Below are positions 1 to 10,640 of a DNA stretch of 64,000 nt, one piece after another. The notes beneath the pieces are model-generated. The model did no database searches, was not told the origin of the DNA, and worked only from the letters and a program-made list of their open reading frames with translations. How positions within the stretch are numbered: position 1 is the first letter of the stretch; each line of letters begins with the position of its first letter. Both the position numbers and the translations under genes were made by a program. Source of the stretch: Leucaena leucocephala (Eukaryota; Streptophyta; Magnoliopsida; Fabales; Fabaceae); the NCBI GenBank assembly GCA_037074615.1, contig CM073557.1, positions 10,990,501 to 11,054,500 of the forward strand, written 5' to 3'.

Positions 1-139
1 TGATGGCTTTCTGGTGAACCTTATTCCATTGCGGAGTTGACGACAATGGGCCCAACTACTGAAACTTTATCTTCCTTCTGTCGGCGTTGAAGGGTGTTAA
101 GGATGGTGAAGCTTCTTGCTGAGCCAGGAAGTAGAGGAG

Positions 140-349
140 AAAAAAATAATATAATAACCCTAGTAATTAACGAGTCTCTGGTACTATATTATTTTAGATG
201 AATAATGCTTGTACTTTATTGAGAGTCAGAAGAGATATTTATATATATAATAGACAATTCTAGATAAACCTAGATACTAATAAAATAATATCATATCTTA
301 TCCTATATACTAATTATAGGATATTTACATATCTCATAATATCTCTACA
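140..349 (-). repeat. possible short Copia-type LTR fragment
   Basis: Read on the minus strand, the segment starts TGTAGAGATATTATGAG at 349, has a TATA-like AT run (232-250), then an AATAAAG polyadenylation-type signal (211-220) and an R/U5-like tail towards 140. That order is typical of a short (about 200 bp) Copia LTR. I see no matching second LTR, primer site or target duplication in the window, so the identification rests on composition and order only. Bases 1-139 are moderately GC-rich and not recognised. Confidence 0.25.
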
Positions 350-690
350 ATCCTTAAGGAACCACAAGTTGAAAATTTTTACCCATTTCCCCGTTGGAGT
401 TTCATTTTGTGTATGGTTATGATGTTTAGGATATATTGTAATTAATTGTATGTTACTGTATTGTAATTTTATGCCCCATTATACACCATGTTATTAGTTA
501 GTTGCTTCCTAGGAGCTAAGATAGCATATTCAAAATGAGGTATCTATAAAAAAATCTCTAAAAAACATGCAGTCAACATGCAGACCAACAAATACAGCAA
601 CTGATCCCAGTTGAGAAGCAAATGATGTTGCTGATAGAAAACTATGCCTAAGACTAGAGGGAAAACTTATCTAGCTCACTCACACAAGAC
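350..690. other. non-coding spacer
   Basis: No open frame, RNA gene or repeat could be recognised. It lies downstream of exon 3 of the NAD-malic enzyme remnant, so it may be intron or intergenic sequence. Confidence 0.4.
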
Positions 691-695
691 ATGGC

Positions 696-2496
696 TGTAA
701 GGAATTGGAAGACACGCAGCGGAAATTAATTTAAATTTTTTTTCCATTCCTTGCCAGGATCTACCGTATGTGTTTAAGTCAAGTGGAAGAAGCATTAACC
801 TTGGTGTTCCTCAGTGACTTCCACAGCTTCTCTCCGTGACTGGTGATCTCTTTCCAATCGCAAGAAGATGTCCACAGCTTCTCTCCGCGGCTCGTGCTCT
901 CTTTCTGATTGCAAGAAGTACACGCCTCAGGTCAGCTTCCTCTACTGGTATCCACACGAACAGCGTTCCAACCACAAACGACGTGCTAGCGTCTCCTGTC
1001 CCTCCAAGGCTCTCTCAAGAATTTGTCCTCTCCGTCTCTATTTCAGCAGTTTCTTATATGTAAACCTTTTACAGATTCCGTTCGGCCTTTTGTGTTGTGT
1101 GTTGTGTGTTGTGTGTTGTGTACCAAAAATGTAGCTCCTAAAATTAGATATATAGGATACTCTGCGTTTTTCTCAACCGAATTGGATCTTGGAATTAATC
1201 TATATTAATTCCAAAATTAATACAATATCACATATTGTATAATTTGATAAGAAACTAATTAAATAAATAATGTTTATATTAAATCCGTCCCACAGATTTA
1301 ATTCACCTATTTATTTAATTTAAATAAAGATAAGATTGGACTATATTTGATTTATTCTCATAAATCAAATTTGAGATATCCTATCAATTTGAATTTCAAA
1401 TTCAAACATGATAGAGATTTAATTTATCCTTATAAATTAAATCTTGTAAATATCTCTTATATGAGATATCTTATCAATTTGAATTTCAAATTCAAACGTG
1501 ATAGAGATTTAATTTATCCTTATAAATTAAATCCTATATATCCCTTATATATAATATATATACGAATATAAATATAAATAAATATATACATCAACCTTGG
1601 ATCATTCATTGAATCTAGACACGTTTTAGATTCAATGAATCTGGACATCATAGCTCGTGTTGGGCTATTTTATGTGCGACCCTGAAGGCCCATATGAAGT
1701 TGGCAGTGGGCCATTTGCTATACTGGCCCACAAGTCACAAGCGGTCTCTAGCAAGACATAACAACTACCCAAATCATATGAGGATCGATAAACGATGTAA
1801 CCTTTTATACAACCATATCATGTCCCTTCTGTCACGCGATATTTTAGTCATGGATAAGGCATGGATAATGTCATTCTCCTATTCCTGACTGTTACTTTCT
1901 CGATCCCTGAGTAGTCTGACTATAGAAATGGAACTACCTTTCCATTACAGTATGGCCATACATTTCTCAGACTCACTTATCGAGAGGCCCAGTAATATCT
2001 CTCTACAAATGTGAGGGACAGATTCCATCTTGACCATTCATATTCCTCCGCATGAAAAACCACTAAGCCCGAACAAAGTTTTTATGATCACTCGGTCAAA
2101 AGTGACTTTTGACTAGGTTAAAGCTGAGCGTTTATCATGTAGGAATCCATGATGATCTCATGTCATAGGGCATAGTGACATGGTTTGTATATGAGAGAAG
2201 CTTATGACGTAACCCATGCAGCTCTCTCTCATAGCGGGTTGGTCCTACACCTTGTACTCTTATATGTGCCTATGACTTTGATTTATATCTCTATACATCT
2301 TCAAAGTTATACTGGTCTTATTTCATCTCTGCTCCCGCATAGATGATCGACCAGGGATATTTAGGATAAGATCATGAATTATCCAAGGATGATCATCACA
2401 GTAAACATGCAAATAATATGATAACACAATTAATAAATTCATAAATCAATAATGTTCATAAGACAATGATTGGCCCCTAGGGCACATTTTCCAACA
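696..2496 (-). mobile_element. solo LTR of long-LTR Copia family
   Basis: An 1801-bp LTR in minus orientation. On the minus strand it begins TGTTGGAAAATGTGCC and ends CCAATTCCTTACA, so it has TG/CA ends. It is flanked by a perfect 5-bp target duplication, ATGGC at 691-695 and 2497-2501, and no internal element sequence is attached. It is therefore a genuine solo LTR left by LTR-LTR recombination. The same LTR family occurs at 13496-15283 (solo, opposite strand) and at both ends of the element at 22912-30249. The short open frames inside (e.g. 1347-1571) come from AT-rich repeats within the LTR and are not genes. Confidence 0.88.
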
Positions 2497-2501
2497 ATGG
2501 C

Positions 2502-3882
2502 TTATGCAATGTGTGATAAGTTAATTCATGCATAACACCAAACAAGCACATTTACAAGGCTGCTCATCCTACACTATTTGAAGGATATTCTAGGTAAAAG
2601 ATCACAGAATCATCTATAGAGTTTAATAAAAATGAAGACGGTCAGCTCTCTGGTTGAACAAAGTTCCACAGCAAGCTATTACACTTATCCAAAGCAATAA
2701 GTAATATGGAGTAAGAAAAAGGTGTAGTGGAATTTGTAAATTAAAATTTATGGCACTTAGGATTTGTGAATTACTATGGTTGAACCATTGAATATCATTT
2801 TGGAAGACCTGGTAATTAAGTGGGATGAATCAATGAGGTTGTATTATGGAAATAAATAAAAGCACAGCTCATAACCCAATACAATGTGATAAAATCAAAG
2901 CACAGTGAAGTTGACAAGCATTTCATAAAGGAAAATTTGGAGAAGTCTAATTTTCACTCCTTATGTATCAACATATGGCGAGCTAACTAATTTACTTAGT
3001 AAAGGACTCATCATTATAAGTCATTACTCCAAGCTAAGAATGCAGAACATCTACATACCAACTTGAGCTGCAATGTAAAAAAAGTCATAATTATGAGAAA
3101 ATTCTGTCATTATGAGGATGTCGATAATAAAATATTAAGGAACAATGTAATTATGATTAAGGGAATGTAAAATCCCCTTATTATGGTGTATTTATTATAA
3201 CTGGTCAGTTGTGCAATATCAGGAACAATCCTATAATTGATTAGTTGTAAGTTATGATGACAATTATCTAAGTTGCCATGTAATATTCAGACTGGGAATT
3301 GAATTCAGATTCTTCATCAAATCATCACAGTTAAGGATAATTTGCAAAACATGATCAGGATAGTCTGTACCAAGTGTGAACAACAATTAGTTAATTCATC
3401 TACTAAATCTATAGCATTTCTTTAGGTTAAATAAATTTATAATTAGCTTATATGTTCCAACTTGAGAAGGGTTAGAAATAATTGATTCTGAGTTGTCTTC
3501 TATTTAATTAATCTGCTAGATCAAGCTAGTAATTATTTTATTTATCTCATTGTTTTGTTTGCTTGGAGGTGTTAAAAGTTATCTTAGATATAGAAGATAG
3601 TGCAATTGTTAAACCTTATTAGTTTCAACAACATAAAGAGAGAGCGTACAACAGGTAAAGTATATCTCTGCCTTTAATACCTGAATGCAGCATCATGTGA
3701 TTATTTTTCAATAGCTATTAATGAACAACTTCCCTTAACTCCTCACCTAATAATAGACTTGTAGACTTCCAGTGTAATGCCAGTTCTCACATCATTAGGT
3801 AACCAGAGGTGTACATAAACATGAATTGCAATAGTTGAATTATTTACTTTTGTCGTCAAAGGGAAAAATATTGTGAATTAAC
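2502..3882. other. non-coding, probably intron 3 of the NAD-ME remnant
   Basis: AT-rich sequence immediately downstream (minus strand) of the splice donor of exon 3. I looked for the next NAD-malic enzyme exon, which should encode the conserved stretch after NETMYYK, and did not find it here. The gene therefore either continues beyond the left edge or is truncated. Confidence 0.4.
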
Positions 3883-4001
3883 CTTGTAGTACATAGTCTC
3901 ATTTCTGTCATGCAAGCGATTGAGTGTCCGCCACTTGGCCAAGGCATTTGGATCAGAAGGTCCATCTCTTGCTTGTACTTGAAGCCTCTTTAAATCAACC
4001 A
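3883..4001 (-). pseudogene. NAD-ME1: NAD-ME exon 3 (intact reading)
   Basis: 119 bp, giving TG plus 39 sense codons, from VDLKRLQVQARDGPSDP to the NETMYYK end. The acceptor is AAATAG before TGGTTG and the donor is AAG followed by GTTAAT. There are no stops. Its intact state beside a broken exon 2 suggests the locus died fairly recently or that decay is uneven. Confidence 0.88.
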
Positions 4002-5232
4002 CTATTTACAAACAAATATACCAGTAGATAAAATATTAAATAAGAACAATAACACACCCAGTTTATAAAGCAATCAAAAACAAAATTGTCACTCTTATCA
4101 CATACAAACTAACTAGCCAGAATTTCTTGTATTTTGAGTTGTAGTTTAATGTCAAACAACTTCGCAGTATCATGCAAAGATGTATTTCAACAGAATAACA
4201 ATTAAAAGAAATAGTAGAACGGAAATGTCCTCAAGTCAAAAGTTTCACAATACAAAAGCCTTTTATTTTCAACATATTTAAAAAAAATTGCCTTAAGATG
4301 TTCCTATTTTCTGCTCTCTTTTCATGTACAAGTAAAGCCCGATAGAGAACTTAACATCAGGGAGAACACATGTATATATAGAAGATATAAAGAGAAATGC
4401 TTTCATAGAGTGGAGGGAAAAAAAGCTAATGTACTGTCATCAATTCCCTTTTTGCATACAGTAAGCAATGAATGAAAGAACTAAGAGAAGACTATAGTTA
4501 TATACAAGAAGATAAGTGACCAAATAAACAACAACAAAAAGATAAAACATTATCAAAAAAAACTATTGGTTGAAATGAACGTATCTAAAAATTATAGCCC
4601 GTGGAACATAACCAAAACAAAAAATGATGGCCCATGGAATGTCTAGAATATTCCCCCAAGATTCAGATCCATCCAAATCCACCAGATCCTAACCAACGAA
4701 TCATATTTCTCCATAAATGTTTTGTTTCCTTTCCCTACCAAACTCTTTAAAATTAACCATGCCTCTCCATTTAGTGGAGATATCCACCAAACAATGCAAA
4801 AACAAATTACTATTGGCATCTAAACTTTGCTAACACTGCGCACAGATATCAAGAGACAAATCATCATTATTGCCTGCAATAGATCTGCCAGATTCATTCT
4901 CTCACGTAACATACACCAACAAGACTTATCCAACTAGGAGAAATTGGCTACATAAAATGTACGGCGTCTTTGTGCTCTATAAACAACCAAATTTTTTAAT
5001 AGATTGTTAACCAAAAGATCCCATTCAATAATTTCATTGAGTGTTTCTTCTATCTAATCTACCCTCCTCATAAACAAAACAAATTATTGAACCCTAAAAC
5101 CAGCCTACATTAGAATGCCTTAACTTCCAAATTTTGAATGTAGAATTAACTCTATCATCAACTCACCGAAATACCACCAAAAATATTAATACAATTTTGA
5201 ACAAGAAAGAGAAAAAATATATAAATACATAC
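4002..5232 (-). other. intron 2 of the NAD-ME remnant, possible LINE scrap
   Basis: Non-coding and AT-rich. At about 4640-4990 the minus strand gives fragments resembling the Cys/His region of LINE reverse-transcriptase C-termini (a CxxC followed some 12 residues later by LFLHC), interrupted by stops. This is weak and could be chance. Otherwise nothing is recognisable. Confidence 0.3.
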
Positions 5233-5329
5233 TGAAGTGCTCAATCTATAGTTCAGTAGATATAACATTTGGAGGAAGCAATCCTCATATATCAAGACGA
5301 TCCCGTTCTGTCATGGTAAAAGTTGTTCC
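5233..5329 (-). pseudogene. NAD-ME1: NAD-ME exon 2 with two premature stops
   Basis: 97 bp, acceptor TTAG before GGAACA, donor CTTCA followed by GTATGT. The reading contains TMTERDRLD and GLLPPNV, matching the plant enzyme block. Codon 15 is TGA (family Arg, likely CGA to TGA). Codon 28 is TAG (family Gln, likely CAG to TAG). Both are single C-to-T changes. Either one prevents a full-length product unless the exon is skipped; 97 is not a multiple of three, so skipping would shift the frame. Confidence 0.88.
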
Positions 5330-6031
5330 CTAATATTAAAACACCAAAGCGCAATTAATTTTTTATTTCGATTTGATACAGGCAAATGAAAAATTCAAAA
5401 TTATTTACTAAAAAAATGTTACCATAACAAAAATAAAGTTGGCAAATGGAACATGCTCTCATGCAAAAGCTCAATTTCCTCATTCAACATAAGCACATGT
5501 GTGAATGGGTAGAGTATTTATTTGGTTCATAAACTACAGTAAAAGTCATACTAGGCAAATGATCATAATGAAGAAAAAAGGATTTGTAGCAAATTTCAAG
5601 TGCATTTTCTAACATGATGTAACTAACCAACTGAAGACAGGCATCACTTATGTATAGATTGCAGCTTCTATGGAAGCATTAGGACTACAACATGAAAATT
5701 AGCGACCATGGGAGTTTCAGAAGCTAGGTCAAAAATTTTATTGGGTTAGCAAATATTCAAAAAAAAAGTCAACATGAAAAAAGAATTAGAAAATTGGAAG
5801 GAAGCTAACCATGTGAAGAATGAGCCATGAATTAATAGGCTTGATTGTCTGAATGTAGGCAGAAGGAAGTTGTTCAGCTGTCCGATTGTAGGTTGTTACC
5901 TCGGGTTTATAGAATAGGGAGATTTACAAAATGTAAACAGCGGGAAGATTCTACGGAAGAGCCATTAGAGAATTTGGAGTAATCCTAGCTACAGGAGTTT
6001 TTCTTATTTCTTGAACAACGAACTTTGAAAG
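5330..6031. other. intron 1 of the NAD-ME remnant, distal part
   Basis: Non-coding sequence between exon 2 and the 5' LTR of the Copia insertion. Nothing else is recognised. Its last five bases (GAAAG, 6027-6031) form the left target duplication of that insertion. Confidence 0.5.
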
Positions 6032-6442
6032 TGTTAGAAAATAGTCTAGTCCACCCTCGGTGGATTAGGCCTAAGACCATGAGGAACTCATTGGAGAGAA
6101 CATATTCATTTTTAAAAAGAGAAAAAATAAGGGATATGGGAGTTATGGAGATCCCACTCCCTATATACGCATTTCTCTCCCTGTCCGGTGAATAAGGCAA
6201 CACGAGGGTGGTTTCATTTGATTATTCCATTCACAAAAACCATGGTCTGGCTTTTGTACATGTAAAAGATAGATATACATTCTCCTGAGTTCCTCTCCTT
6301 TACTCTCTGCGCATCTCTATTTATCTTCCTCCATCAGTGTCATTTGCTATGAAACATGACTGTGAGCCTTCCAAAGTACTCCAGTTTTGTGTGGGTATTT
6401 AGTGAGTCAAACGAAGGATTCTAAGTACGCCCAAATCCTTCA
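6032..6442 (+). repeat. 5' LTR of Copia element 1
   Basis: 411 bp, starting TGTTAGAAAATAGTCTAG and ending ATCCTTCA. It aligns along its whole length with 15434-15844. Shared landmarks are the GGGATATGGGAGTTATGGAG block and the TTAGTGAGTCAAAC block near the end. Confidence 0.92.
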
Positions 6443-6443
6443 G

Positions 6444-6457
6444 TGGTATCAGAGCCA
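6444..6457 (+). other. primer binding site (initiator tRNA-Met type)
   Basis: TGGTATCAGAGCCA begins two bases after the LTR end (6442). This is the usual plant Copia primer site, complementary to the 3' end of initiator methionine tRNA. Confidence 0.9.
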
Positions 6458-7712
6458 AGTTCTCTACTTCCGCATGCTTCTTTATGATTTTTCTTTTCTG
6501 GTTATACACTATTTTGTATACTTATTTATGTTTTAGAGTGTTTATTTAGTGATAATATGCATAGAGCATGCATTTAAACCATAAACAGAAGCATATTCAA
6601 CGTTAACCGAAATAAAGAACTTTTGTTTTGAAATTGGGTCATCAGAAAATAGAGTTTTTATGCCTTGAAATTAGTCTCATTGTATAGAGCACGAAAAAAA
6701 TGAAGAAAACAACACCAAGAATGTCAAAATTAGATGTCAGACAAAGAAGTTATAGCCAAAAAACGCGTCGGATCCGACGGACCTGACACGTTTTCCACTC
6801 GAGTCTGTGCGACACAGCTAGAGGTCAGGGATGACCCAAAACAGCGTCATTTTGATGCCTAAAAAAACATCTAGAGCAGCACTATAGACTGGGCTGGCTC
6901 AGCCCAATCCAACAACTTAAAAAAAATTTGGGTTGATAGAAGCCCATTCTAAAAAAAAGTTTTTTTTCTATTATGGAAGTAGGGGTAATGGACCGGGTCA
7001 GATCCAATTTTGAATTTTTTTAATTAAAAAGATAATAGGAAAAATCTGGTGGCTGACACATGGCAGTGGCCACGTGGCAACACTAGACTAGCGTGTGTAG
7101 AGGCTGAGACTGGGCTTCATTCAGTTTTTTTATTTTTTTCTAAATTTTTTTCTTGGTGCGCTTGAGGGAGTATGGGATATCCGATTGAGGTGCGATTTGT
7201 TTCTAAAAGTCCCTAAAATCAAGATCTTTATTTTGATATATAATTTACCTAATTTTGGGGGCAATTCTGGACCTATATATGAATATTCATTATATTTTTT
7301 GGTGTTTTTAAGTGTTTAAAATTTTCAAAAAATTATGATAATTAATATTTTTTATTATTTAAGTGAAAATGACTTCATCTAGCACTGAATCTCTGGGATA
7401 TACTTTAAATGATAAAATCTCATTCTTGAATAAGGTTAATAACCTAGAGGAAAACCTTCAATAGGACCCCAAAGGGAACCTGAAGAGGATCTAGAATAAG
7501 ATCTTGATGAACTTTCTGAAGAAGACCCAGAGGAGTTGATTGAGGAAGTTCTGTAAGAGGAACTAGAAGAAATAAATGATTCCGGAACATGCTTGGAAAC
7601 TTTATTCCCCATCGAACCACTTCCTCTATAGCCTTTCATGGTGTCTTTAAATTTAAACTCCAAGGTGGTGCCTACTCTTAACGGTGAATATTAAGTTGAG
7701 GATGGAGAAGAA
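6458..7712 (+). other. leader of Copia element 1 with a degraded acidic reading near its end
   Basis: This is an unusually long leader. From about 7470 to 7600 the plus strand, read through stops, is rich in Glu/Asp (SEEDPEELIEEVL and EELEE), with single TAA stops in between. It looks like a decayed acidic coding stretch running into the frame of the 7713-8054 ORF. The minus-strand Ser-rich frame here (7436-7663) is the antisense shadow of these Glu/Asp codons. Confidence 0.4.
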
Positions 7713-8054
7713 GTGAACCAACTTCTAACCCCTACTTTGGCCATGAATATAGCTCAAAGCGATGCAACCAAATTAACAAACATAAAAGGCATTAATGGCG
7801 TGATTGGTGATTACATTGAATGCATGACAGATAAGAAGAATATTGAATTCTACTTAAAAGTCATAATGGAATATATAAGAGCTACAAGAGTTAAAGGCAA
7901 GCCCAAACCAGGACGCATGAGCAAGAAATATTGGGTTAGAATAATAGAATTTATATCTAACCTTATAAAGCCGCCTCATGAGCTTAAGAAGCTACGAAAA
8001 GAGATGTTAGAATATTGTAAAACTCATATCAAATTATGTATATTTGTATTTTGA
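7713..8054 (+). CDS. unidentified ORF upstream of gag in Copia element 1
   Basis: 113 codons without a stop in an element otherwise full of stops, followed by 440 bp of non-coding sequence before gag. The product is basic and helical-looking, with ATRVKGKPKPGRMSKKYW in the middle and a Lys/Glu-rich helix after it (LKKLRKEMLEYCKTH). I do not recognise a family. The start is uncertain: an acidic reading upstream may belong to the same former gene, giving a longer acidic-then-basic protein. It could be an extra pre-gag gene of this Copia lineage, a captured host fragment, or chance. Confidence 0.35.
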   Translation: MNQLLTPTLAMNIAQSDATKLTNIKGINGVIGDYIECMTDKKNIEFYLKVIMEYIRATRVKGKPKPGRMSKKYWVRIIEFISNLIKPPHELKKLRKEMLEYCKTHIKLCIFVF

Positions 8055-8493
8055 TTTCTATTGCTTTACTTTGTTAAGGACATGCATTATTACTCTTTCT
8101 TTGTAAAGACTTGTCATTTATTGCATGCCTTACATGCAAGAGAAACATGTTTCATTTCATTTCTTTATCTTAGTTGTGTCCATATATACCTTTTTATAAG
8201 TGGTAGCTTTTTTAGATGATGAGTATTCTAAAAAAGAAATATTTGATAAGAATAGTGCTTACATTAATTTTTTTAATAGGAAATGATAGCGTTGCTAGTG
8301 CTTGTGTGATGGGAGGTACAAACGTATTCTACTGATCATGAGTCTAGTGATATTATTATTTTATGATCAAAAATAATAAAAGTACGTGACATTGTATTCT
8401 TTACTTGGCTATATAAATGTAAATTCACTTAAATATTCTATGGTTCAATAAATTAATGTGGAAAATGTTTGTCACAGAACCGATATTGAACAA

Positions 8494-9330
8494 TGGCATC
8501 AAAGAACATTATTGCTGAATTGAACAAAAGGGAAAACTCAATGGGGACAACTAGGATATTTGGTATCGAAAGGTCAAATATATTCTAGAAGAATAGGATA
8601 CAATTAAGCCATTAACAATGGCCATGGAAGAGCCTGAGGTTGGAAATATGGCCCAGGACAGGAGAGACCAAGAAGCCTACCTATCCTGGAAAAGGAAGAA
8701 TAGTATCACTAGAATCACACTGCTGAGTGCAATGGCTGATGATTTAATGTGTGACTTTGAGACACACAAAATGGCACAAGCAATATGGATTTCCTTAAAG
8801 GATAAGTTTGGGGGACGCTCCACGACTAAGCTTAGAAGGTTGACGATTAAATTCGATACCTATAAGCTAAAACCAAATAATCCTATGAGGCAACATTTAC
8901 AAGAGATGTCCATAATAATTGGTGAACTGAAGGAAGCTAGACATAATCTATCTGATAAACAGCAAGTGCAAGCTATCATCAGGTCGCTCCCTACCAGTTG
9001 AGAGCACATGAAAGTCAATCTGACCCATAATGAAAATATCATCACTTTCAATGATGTAGCTAAGCATTTAAGCTAGAGGATGAACATCTGGAGGCTTATA
9101 AGGCCACTAGACAAGCCTATTTGACCGAAGGTGCTGGTCCTTCCCAATCAAAGTCTGAATTCAAGAAGGGCAAGAAATTTAAAAAAAATAGGAAGAAAGG
9201 TGGTCCTCCACCTAAGAATGGTAAGCAATAGTATAAGAAAAAAGGAAAGAAAGGAGGCAAGAAAAAGCTAGACCTAAAGAATGTCAAATGCTTTGCCTAC
9301 CACAATATGGGACATTTCGCATGTGACTGT
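8494..9330 (+). pseudogene. Copia gag remnant (UBN2-type capsid plus zinc knuckle)
   Basis: Homology starts at ATG 8494 and the longest open piece is 8618-9001. It contains the copia gag hallmarks EAYLSWKRKN, FGGRSTTKLRRLTIKFDTYK and QQVQAIIRSLP. Breaks include TAG at a Tyr-like position near 8550, TGA at 8999-9001 after LPTS (probably a Trp codon), and TAG near 9230. The nucleocapsid knuckle (about 9288-9330) reads C-F-A-Y-H-N-M-G-H-F-A-C-D-C, so the second Cys of the CCHC motif is lost. The gene is not functional. Confidence 0.85.
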
Positions 9331-9640
9331 TCTAAACAGGCCAAGAGCAGAAAAATAACAGTGAATTATGTGAATTCACATGTCTCATTTGTTTCTAGCA
9401 CTATTTTTCTGATAGAACCTATTTCTTTTTCTTGGATTATTGACTCAGGCTCCACAGACCATGCAAGTCGAGATCGAGGATCTTTCATAGAGTATCGTTG
9501 GTTGCCATTTCAAAGCAAGTGGCTTTTCGTTCGCAATAATGCAAGGATAGAGGTTCGAGGTATTTGCACCTGCAAAGTTGTTTTGCATGGTGGAAAGACC
9601 TTGATGCTGCATGATGTGCTTCATGCTCCTGACATCTGAC
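9331..9640 (+). pseudogene. Copia aspartic protease remnant
   Basis: The frame 9307-9639 carries SWIIDSGSTDHAS with the Asp-Ser-Gly active site intact. It is followed by the typical GTCKVVL-like strand and the LHDVLHAPDI segment leading to the integrase. The frame ends at TGA 9637-9639, where family members continue with RxNLxS, so this is a premature stop. Confidence 0.82.
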
Positions 9641-10640
9641 GGAATTTAATTTCTGTAATTTGCTTATTAGACTTTGGGTTTAATGTAAACTTTCATGGCA
9701 AAGTTGCAGACATTTGTAGCAACTCAATATTTTATGGTTCAACTTTCCAATTTCAAAAGTTCTTTATTTTGGATCTTGCTAGTGATTTTAATATTCATAA
9801 TTGCTTTGTTATTACTTCAAATAATCCTGATATGAATATTTGGCATGCTAGACTAGGACAAATTAATAAAAATAGAATGATTAAACTGTATAAAAAAGGC
9901 TTGTTGGGGGTGATCCCTAATATGGATATGTCATTAGAAAGCTGTCTAGCTAGTAACGGTACCAGAAACCATTCGGTAAGGGAATACGAGCCAAAAACCC
10001 GTTGCAATTAATCCATTCTGATATTTGTGGTCCAACAAGTATGAGGGCGAGACACAAAGCTTGATATTTCATTACCTTTATTAATAATTTTTCACAATAT
10101 GGTTATGTCTATTTTATTTCACATAAGTCTGAGGCACTAGAGTGCTTTAGATGATACATAAATGAAGTAGAGAATCAAATGGACAATTTAATCAAGGCAT
10201 TACATACTGATCGAGGTCATGAATACCTTTCAGATCAATTCAAACAGCTCCATAAAGAAAAAAAGATTATTAGGAAACTAACTATACCTAGCACACTTGA
10301 ACAGAATGGGGTTGCCGAAAGAAGAAATAGAACTCTTCTAGATATAGTTAGGTCTATGATGGCTAAGGCAAACCTTCCAATTTCACATTGTTTCACATTA
10401 GGGTGATGCTTTATTGACGGCAAACTTCATACTTAACCGTGTGCCCTCAAAGTCAATTGCTTCTACACCCTACGAGTAATGGACTAAACGTCAGCCATAT
10501 CTAAGCATCCTTAGACCTTGGGGCTCACCAGCATATATCCATGACAATTCTCATAGACATGGAAAATTGGGTCCTAAAGGGAAGAAATATATTTTTTTAT
10601 AAGGTATTCTGAACCCTTAAAAGGATATGTATTCATAAGT
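9641..10640 (+). pseudogene. Copia integrase remnant
   Basis: GAG-pre-integrase signature IWHARLGQINKNRM (about 9838-9880), then core pieces with HSDICGPTS-like sequence (about 10017), an FITFINNFSQYGYVYF-like stretch after a TGA near 10061, and ALHTDRGHEYLS plus GVAERRNRTLLD in 10179-10406. The second catalytic Asp region reads INN instead of IDD. Several stops and at least one frameshift (after 10400) break the frame. Confidence 0.82.

Noticed and set aside
1347..1571. Open frames with repeated SNLRYPINLNFKF-like peptide at 1347, 14409, 23815 and 29423
   Set aside because: They lie at the same place in all four long LTRs and arise from AT-rich internal repeats; they are not genes.
4640..4990. 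LINE zinc-motif remnant in NAD-ME intron 2
   Set aside because: Only a loose CxxC...HC spacing with several stops; kept as a remark on the intron and not as a feature.
7436..7663. Ser-rich minus-strand frame
   Set aside because: It is the antisense of a Glu/Asp-rich plus-strand stretch (GAA/GAG codons read backwards give Ser/Leu), and it lies antisense within the Copia leader.
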